DNA of 64,000 bases from contig PUFA01000007.1 in assembly GCA_003508835.1 (NCBI GenBank), forward strand, positions 15,771,001 to 15,835,000, given 5' to 3'. Source of the stretch: Eonycteris spelaea. Lineage: Eukaryota; Chordata; Mammalia; Chiroptera; Pteropodidae. The notes beneath the pieces are model-generated. The model worked only from the letters and a program-made list of their open reading frames with translations. It was not told the origin of the DNA and ran no database searches. Position numbers and translations under genes: made by a program. Each line of letters starts with the position of its first letter. The first letter of the stretch is position 1. This document shows, piece by piece, positions 57,041 through 64,000 of this stretch.

Positions 57041-60000
57041 TCTGATATCAGGAGAAAAGCTTACCCCATCAAAGTTAGATAGAAACAGTGGAAGCCAAAA
57101 GAGTGGTTATATTTGATCTTGCCATGAGACATGCTTGTGCATCATTTCTATTATGTTGAAATAAAAAGCAACAAAAGCAAGTCCATCCTTTTTTTCCTTC
57201 TCTTAAATGGGATTCAGTTTGAAAGCCCTACATAATTCTCATAGTCTATTTTTTCTTTTTTTCCAGTCATTTTTATCTCTTTCCATTTTCCTCGCCATCC
57301 ATATTGTCTAGAACCTCTGAATCACTGATCTTTTATCCTTCAGCCCTCATCTCTCTGCCCTCAGTGCACAGTATTTTACTTATACTTTCATGCCATTTTT
57401 TTTTAATTTCGTCATTGCGCATATTGACCAAAAATCTCTCACTGACTCTTCTTTAAGGAGTGTCTGAGTGAGGGATAGGAGGAGATGTATTTTTGCAGCT
57501 TTGAGATTATCTTTAAATTCTTGGATTAGATCACTCATGTCTCTTAACATATCCGATACTAATTTTATAGACTGTATTCTATCACGTATTCCCAGTTAGT
57601 CTTTATCACGATCTACATATATACACACCCTCCAACCACCACTGTCAAGGTGATATCCAGTAAGAATCTTTATCCCTTCACTTTTTCTTCCTTCTATTTT
57701 GTCTTTTGCTCCTGATTTTATTTTCTTCTTCATCTCCTTCTCTTTCTTCTCCCTTCCTTTCTGCTGTAGCTTTCAGGTGGAACTGGGTGACTCCAGTTTA
57801 GTCTCCTGTGATAAATCATGCAATAGAGGAATAGATATTTTTCTTTGAGTAAAAGCATCTATCTGACGACTTACTATCCAACAATATCTTTGTCATGGAG
57901 AGGAAATGAGGAATAAGCAGATTCTAAGTTTTTATCCTTGCTATAGTCAAAGTAAGTCTGAACCTGACCTTTGAAATTTCAAGGGTTTACCTACCCATAG
58001 GTCAGAAAAGAATCAGAAAATAAGTAACTGAGTGACTACAGAAGACATTATGACCCAGTGTCTGATGCTATTGACTCAGTTTTCTGATGATGACTAAATT
58101 AACAACATCGTTTCCAGCCTGACCTTTAAAAGCTGCTTTAGAAAGGATCTCGTGATTACACTAGTGGCTTTGAGAATCTGTAACTGGTTCTTGCTCTCTT
58201 TTTTCCCTATCTTGAGAAGGTAGGTATATCTTACATATGGACCCATGTCTAGAAACTTCTTATCTCTCCCCCTGCCCCACAGATTCATTGAGGTTCAATT
58301 GACAAATTGAAACTTCAGCTTTTTATGGCCCACAGATTTCTATGATCTGCATTATATTATTTGATTCAGATCCTTTATTGGCCAACATGATCGTCCTACC
58401 ACTTTCCCTTGCCCGAGATTAGATTTACTGACAGTGGGAATTTGGTTGTCCTTTATAGTAGAAATGGTTGTTTATTACAGTATTATGTATGATTTTTGAC
58501 AGTATATGATCTCTATGTAGTTTCAGTTTAAGTGCTTCCAACGTTCAAAGCTTATTTCCCATGACTTGCTGGCAAATAGCCCACTAGCATAGTTCTTCCA
58601 TTTGAAACACAGAGAGAATGTTTTTCTCTGGGTCACTGGCATATTCAGAGTAGGAATTCCAGTCACTTTCCATCCTGTCAAATACTTGTTCTGTTCCTAT
58701 ACGTAAATATCAGATTTTACGGATTTTGGTCAAAATTGACCTGTACAACAGCCATAGTAAACTCTCACAAGGTAGCAATGTCTTTTGCCTTTGAGCCTGT
58801 CTTTCCTTCTATAATTTTTGAAGCATAATCTATCCATAATTCAAACTCACTTTATGTGGATCCTAGATCATTGATACCTGCAAATTCTCATTTTTTTTTC
58901 TATTGCCGGTTGCTATGCCAACAGTCCCAAAGCTTTCTTTCTCACAGGCTCGCTAACTTTGCTTTTGTCTCCCAGCAAATTGTATCGTCAATAGGAGAAT
59001 CCAGCATTAGCCTTGAAGCAGCTTGATAAATCGGGCATCACATTTCTATAGCTATGCAAAGAGATGCTATTTTTTTTTTTTCTTTCTTTCTTTCTTACAT
59101 TTAGTGAGCTTATGCATCACTGAGTGAATTGAGTTATCTGCTTGGAACATCTGGTTTCAGATAACACATATCTCATGATTTGCAACTTCAAATTCTTCAT
59201 TTTCCCCCCAAATACTGCTAAGATGTTGAATTATTGAGAGAATCACAATTGCTCAAAATTAAGGACCTATTTCCATGTCCCATAGTTCACGTATTTGACT
59301 CCGGCTAGTGCAGAAGTGGGTGTTAACCTGAGGGGTGCCCGACTTTCTTGCCTCAGAGAAACCTCCTGACCTCTTCAATTGTGAATCTATTGAAACTGGC
59401 CCAACATGGCTTAATTTCTAAATATTATATTATTCACAAAAACACTTTTAAAAAGCAAACACTAATTCTAAAAGTTCTTCTATTATTTATGTATATTCCT
59501 TAAACAACATTATAGGGAGAAATCTAGAAATAATCCCAACAATATTTCTTTCCTTTTCTCAATTTTCTCAAACCTTTTATTTTCTAGAGATTCTCATTTA
59601 CAGGCTCCTACCACTTCCCTCACCCCAACCTCCTCCACAATCCCTATGAAATGTAGCTCCTTCTCTGGATCCCTACTTTTCTCATTATCCCATCTCTTTT
59701 TTATGTAGATTAACTTAATACCTCTTGCTAAGATGTTCTGGTTCTCTGCCTCCTCTCAGATTCTGTATTTTTTTTTTTTCTGATTATTCTTTGATTCTGT
59801 TTCACAAAAGACAGGAATGAAAATAATTACCTCTTACAGTATTTTGTTTGGTGTGCAGGGGATAGGAGAGCATGGTGAATTTGTCTGCCTTTATGTTTTT
59901 CAGGTTACAAAAACTATAGCACATAAGATATATAGATTATGTGAGTGTAAGGCTAGGCATTTTAATAGCATTAATAAAATCTATATGAAAATGGTCATAT

Positions 60001-60755
60001 TATCAGCTATGCATTGGAAAGTCTAAAAATTTATGGAATTAAAGTGATTCCACATCAAGTTAAAATTAAATGGCAAAGTTGTGGTGTGAACCAGTGCTTT
60101 TCAGATACTTTTCTATTCTGATAACATTCTGAAAATGAAATTAGTTATCTTTATTTCAGAAGTTATTCTATTAGTATAAAAATTAAGTTGTATTAACATT
60201 TAGAAAAATATAATAATGTCCACAAGCTCTCTTTTTGTCCATTGAAGAACATTTAATGTTTCCGAGTGCCCCCTGTGCTTGTATGTCTGGAATTACCCAG
60301 AAGGGCTTATCTGTTTTTATATTTTTAGTCCTGATTAAACTGTTTTCCCTCATAGGTGGGCAGGAACACAGACATGCCCCTTCGGCCTTAACTTTTCTTC
60401 TCCCATCTCAAAATAGCTGGACTAAAGATATGAAATGGCTATATCCTTCTTAGTCTATTTTATAGGAGCCACTGTTGTCTTTTTAGAAGTGAGAAGTGTG
60501 AATTGTTTTCATTGACTTACTTGAGAATATTTGAATCTGTTATGGAGAAAGAGAAAGCCAATAACTGGAACAATAGGAAAAACACAAAAGATGTGTTTAG
60601 TAAGGATACTAATCAAATAAGTCTTGTGAGAAACAGACCAAATTCATAAGATTTGTTAGGTGCAGATAGTAAGTTTGTAATGTTGAGGAAATATGATTAA
60701 AAAAAAATCATGTCCCAACCCAGAAATCATCCCCAGAAAAGTAGTAGAGACCTAT
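57041..60755. other. Unique AT-rich sequence, no recognised feature
   Basis: Pyrimidine-rich at 57240-57780, a T11-(TTTC)5 tract at 59071-59097 and a T13 run at 59768-59780. Frames at 58094-58288, 59817-60026 and 60235-60453 are unrecognised. Confidence 0.4.
59071..59097. repeat. T-run plus (TTTC)n
   Basis: T-run followed by CTTT repeats, an ordinary microsatellite. Confidence 0.85.
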
Positions 60756-60759
60756 GTTG

Positions 60760-61095
60760 TTGAAATTGACTCCTAAACCCAATTCATAGTGTCATAAGTG
60801 TTCATGGTTGCAGACAACATAAATTGACTTTGACCAACTCAAGCAAAAAAAAATTTTTTTTGCTAGAATAATAGCAGGTACTCACAAAAGACTGGACACC
60901 TGATAACTGAGGGTTAAGAAAATAGGAATTAAAAGAGGCGAGGCAGTTTAGAACAGACCACATTGTACCATGGAATCAGTCTTGTTACAAAGAAATAATG
61001 GCTACAAAGGAATATTTCCTACCATGTCAACAGGATGAGGACTCTGTTGCCACCAACTTCATTGAGAACCAATGTCACTACCACCACTGTTAAGG
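60760..61095. mobile_element. Possible old interspersed repeat, family uncertain
   Basis: GGTTGCAGACAACATAAATT, GACCAACTCAAGCAAAAAAA and CTGTTGCCACCAACTTCATT, CACTACCACCACTGTTAAGG resemble a common mammalian repeat ('ggttgcaagtaacagaaacccaact ... cttaagcaaaa'). Weak. Confidence 0.3.
60842..60864. repeat. Perfect A/T palindrome
   Basis: AGC-A8 and T8-GCT arms (11 bp each) around one central A. Confidence 0.9.
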
Positions 61096-62035
61096 TGAAT
61101 TTTAAATATCTCTCTATGGTGAGTCACTCATTCAAGTTATAATGTTCCTTGCAGTTATACCTCTTTGGCTGGATTAGATTAAGTATCTTTTGTAGGTAGA
61201 TATAAATGTAGAAATATATCCAATGTGTGTGTGAGTATAGAGAGATCCAGGTAAAGATGATAGATTTAAATAGATGAGTTTGTGTGTGTGTATGTATGCG
61301 TATAATATCTTTATAAACAGTGTTTCAGGAAGTGCAGGGCACAAAAGTCGTGCTCAAAAATATTAAGTATTGTTTATTCAAACTGATAAATAAAAGCTAA
61401 CACTTACATTCTCTCCCCTTTCATATAGTCATACTTTATTTTTTTAACTGATATTCATAGATCCCACTCTATTCTGCCCTCCTAAGAGAACTACATACAA
61501 AGACAGGAAGGGAAATGATTCTTAACATAAATATGGTCTACTTAGGTTATTTCATTGTTAACATTGTATGTACAAAAGTTATTAATTAAAAATATAAAAG
61601 TTTATGCAGAAAAAGTGTTTAAATTAAATAGATATGCATGTTCTGACTTTTTTCATTGACCTACAGTGGTGTATTTACATGGCCTTGAAATAACTCACTT
61701 CAAATGATATGCAATTTTGAATAAGCCAAGAGAGAGAACGTGTTTCAGGGTATGCCATAGAAAAAAAAATATGAATTTTTTTAATCTTAGGGATAAAATT
61801 ATGTAACTATTCAGTATTGAAAATTTCCCTTGCTCTGTTCCTTTTATTCATATTTTATGTCACAAGTATAATTTTATACAATTAAAAGTTAGAATTGTAA
61901 TTTCCATTCATTATTGTTTATTATGTTATATTTTTGCTTTCTAATCATTCAAAATGACATTTTGAAAAATTAAAGCATCGATTGATATTCTAAAAAATTT
62001 AATCATATTATAGAATAATTTTTTCAATGAATGTT
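61096..62035. other. AT-rich sequence, no recognised feature
   Basis: Short TG-rich stretches at 61225-61300. The minus-strand frame at 61941-62141 is unrecognised. Confidence 0.4.
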
Positions 62036-62039
62036 CAAG

Positions 62040-62480
62040 AAAACTAAAAGCTATATTGCTTTGCGTGCTCTTGGTTAAAGTTAACACTAGAATTAATGGC
62101 ACTAACATCAAATAAATAACCACATTTCCACTCTGACTCATTGTTATTATAATACTATTTCAGCCTACTTGTTAGACAGCTGTCATCATAAGAGATGACT
62201 GTCATAGTGGTTTATTAGCGACTGTCAAATGAACAATCCAGGAATGCCTATTTCCACAAATGAAATTTATTAGATAACTGACATTCATGTTTTGTGAAGA
62301 TGTCTTTCCTTTTGCTCTTATAGAGTTTAACTCTAAAATTCAATAGGCTGTTATTACAGGCGTCAGAGGTTTCAAATTACTCCATGCCTTTATATGTTTC
62401 AGACACTGGACTGGTTGGATTACTTTAATAGGATTAATCAGATAAACCAGTCAATATGGTAATTCAGTCAAGGAGGAAGA
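62040..62480. other. Candidate conserved non-coding element with clustered CTGTCA motifs
   Basis: Repeat-free block with three CTGTCA sites (62180-62185, 62199-62204, 62222-62227), the reverse complement of the MEIS/TGIF core TGACAG, within 48 bp. Nearby are TEAD-like GGAATG (62242-62247) and several ATTA/TAAT cores (GGATTAATCAGATAAACC). Motif clustering plus transposon absence suggests an enhancer. Inference only. Confidence 0.35.
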
Positions 62481-64000
62481 TCTTTTGCCTGACTTAATTT
62501 TACTTTCAAGACAGAAAAAAAATTGCCCAAATTCATTGAGACAGAGAATAACTAACTATGCTTTGGGGGTTGATGTGTCTTCAGACAAGTCAGATAGTCT
62601 ACTGAGAAAAGAAATCTGTGCCTCTATGTGAAAGTTAAAAAAAAAAATACCTCCATTGAAAAATTCAGCTATCCGGTCTCTTTGCTTTTAGTAATGCCAT
62701 AAATTCATTTCTGGTAGAGACCACAGAGAGCAATACTTGTTATGTCCCTTGAGTTCTATTAAAATTAATAAAAATGATACAGATGTTTGAGAAATTTTCT
62801 AGTTGGTAGGTGGCACAGAAAGCACTGATTCCAGATGATAAACACGGATTCTAAAACATGGGTGTGGCTGAAGGGTTGTTACATTTAAAGATTTGGCGCT
62901 TGGAAAGTGTATCAAGGTAGTCTCAGACTAATAAAAGAGCCAAGGTCTTTCCTCAAATAGAAAGAATAATAAATCCAATGAAATAAGTCATTCCGGAGGA
63001 AAAAAAATAAATTATTATCGGAATAATATTAAACACTAACAGCAAATAAAAAAACCCCTATTTTTATAAATTTCTGGGAAGTACCAATGGGTATTTCTCA
63101 TTTACTTAGTGAAAATGGCCCATCCTTTAGAATTTCAGTGTATTAATGCAAAAGATGAAAAAAAAAAAAGTAATTTCACAGCTATAAGCAAAAAGTAAAC
63201 AAGTCTATAGGAGAGTGAACCAAGTAGGTAGAATATCATCATAGATTGATACATATTAATGAGCTTTCCTTTTAGGATAATACCAAATTCTAAAAGAAAA
63301 CATTACCTGTGAATTTTGCACTCTACCAAAGTTTCTGCCCCTTCTTAAAAACCTTGGAGGCTAGAGAACACAGTATTTCCAAGGAAATTTTGGTGAGTGT
63401 TGATCAAGTAAAAAATATATGACAATTTTTTTTGGCATTTTAATAATGATAGTTATTATGCAGTGTCTTCTTTGACAAAATCCCTCTATTTATTTAATAT
63501 ATTGCTGAGATGCTTTTGCTTCACCTAGTGAGAGAAGCTTTTTGAAAAACTCTATTAATCACAAAATGTTCTTGAGGAAAGAACTTTATTTTTTTCAGTT
63601 TGGTTCCTATCATTGAATGCCAGAATGTTTGGAATGAAAATGAAAGCTTCTGATAACCAGAAAATAAATGTCTATCAGATAACATGAAACTGAACATCAC
63701 ACAGTATCGATATAGTATTGTGTGTTCGGGTGTTTGATTGTTACGTATTGAGAATATGGAATTGTTTTGTGGTTACAGAAATCACTTTTTATGCTGAAGG
63801 AAGCTGTCAGTAGAAATATCTCTGGATTCTGTGCAGCATTAAGAGAAATTTTGATAACTCAAGAAATTATTCCCATAGCAACAAAGGCAATAATACAAAG
63901 ATATCTTCAAAAACTCTGAGAATGAACATTACCACATGTCCTGCTGTGTAATTATAGAGTATGAGGATGGCAACAAGTTTCCAGAGATAAAAAGATGTAT
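62481..64000. other. AT-rich sequence, no recognised feature
   Basis: A-runs at about 62638-62647 and 63158-63169. No repeat family or exon recognised to the window end. Confidence 0.4.

Noticed and set aside
1..64000. An operon, phage, CRISPR or bacterial defence system
   Set aside because: Interspersed MIR, L1, L2, MaLR and Tigger elements show mammalian nuclear DNA; no prokaryote-like genes are present.

Overview
The window is AT-rich nuclear DNA from a placental mammal, with no convincing protein-coding gene. It reads as intergenic or deep-intronic sequence made of old transposon remains, simple repeats and unique stretches, some of which look like conserved non-coding elements. All open frames are short (at most about 125 codons). 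None matches a host protein I recognise, and most fall in repeats or are chance openings.

Organism: two features narrow it. At 10910-11670 an antisense L1 carries a 3' UTR of the type seen in Laurasiatheria (dog, horse, pig, bats). At 43507-43837 there is a SINE whose head is a 5S rRNA copy, followed by an A-tract, a short unrelated body and an AAAT-rich tail, inside imperfect target-site duplications. 5S-headed SINEs are known from fruit bats (MEG-type) and from the springhare. With no primate Alu, rodent B1/B2, ruminant or carnivore SINE seen, a pteropodid fruit bat is the best guess. This is inference.

Layout. 1-10 kb: MER5A, MIR fragments, and two consecutive antisense L1M pieces (4565-6420). 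10-20 kb: the younger L1, an unidentified repeat (12435-13010), an unidentified GC-richer block (14190-14850), MIRs, and two MLT1-like LTRs (18850-19700). 20-32 kb: a possible minus-strand splice donor, MER5A, L1M, an old repeat split by an L2, several MIRs, a conserved-looking block (28540-28960), a 104-bp locally duplicated segment (29777 and 31221), and a MaLR LTR between the copies. 32-46 kb: a second conserved-looking block (33450-34160), L1M, hAT elements, a nested LTR, an L2 and the 5S SINE. 46-48 kb: an MLT2 LTR followed by degraded ERVL internal sequence. 48-55 kb: MIRs, an antisense MaLR LTR, and a sense MaLR LTR abutting a Tigger DNA transposon. 55-64 kb: mostly unique AT-rich DNA with a regulatory-looking block near 62.0-62.5 kb.

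No operon or pathway links these features. If the DNA has a function, it is probably long-range regulation by the conserved-looking blocks. Repeat families were named from remembered consensus features, not a database search, and boundaries are approximate.
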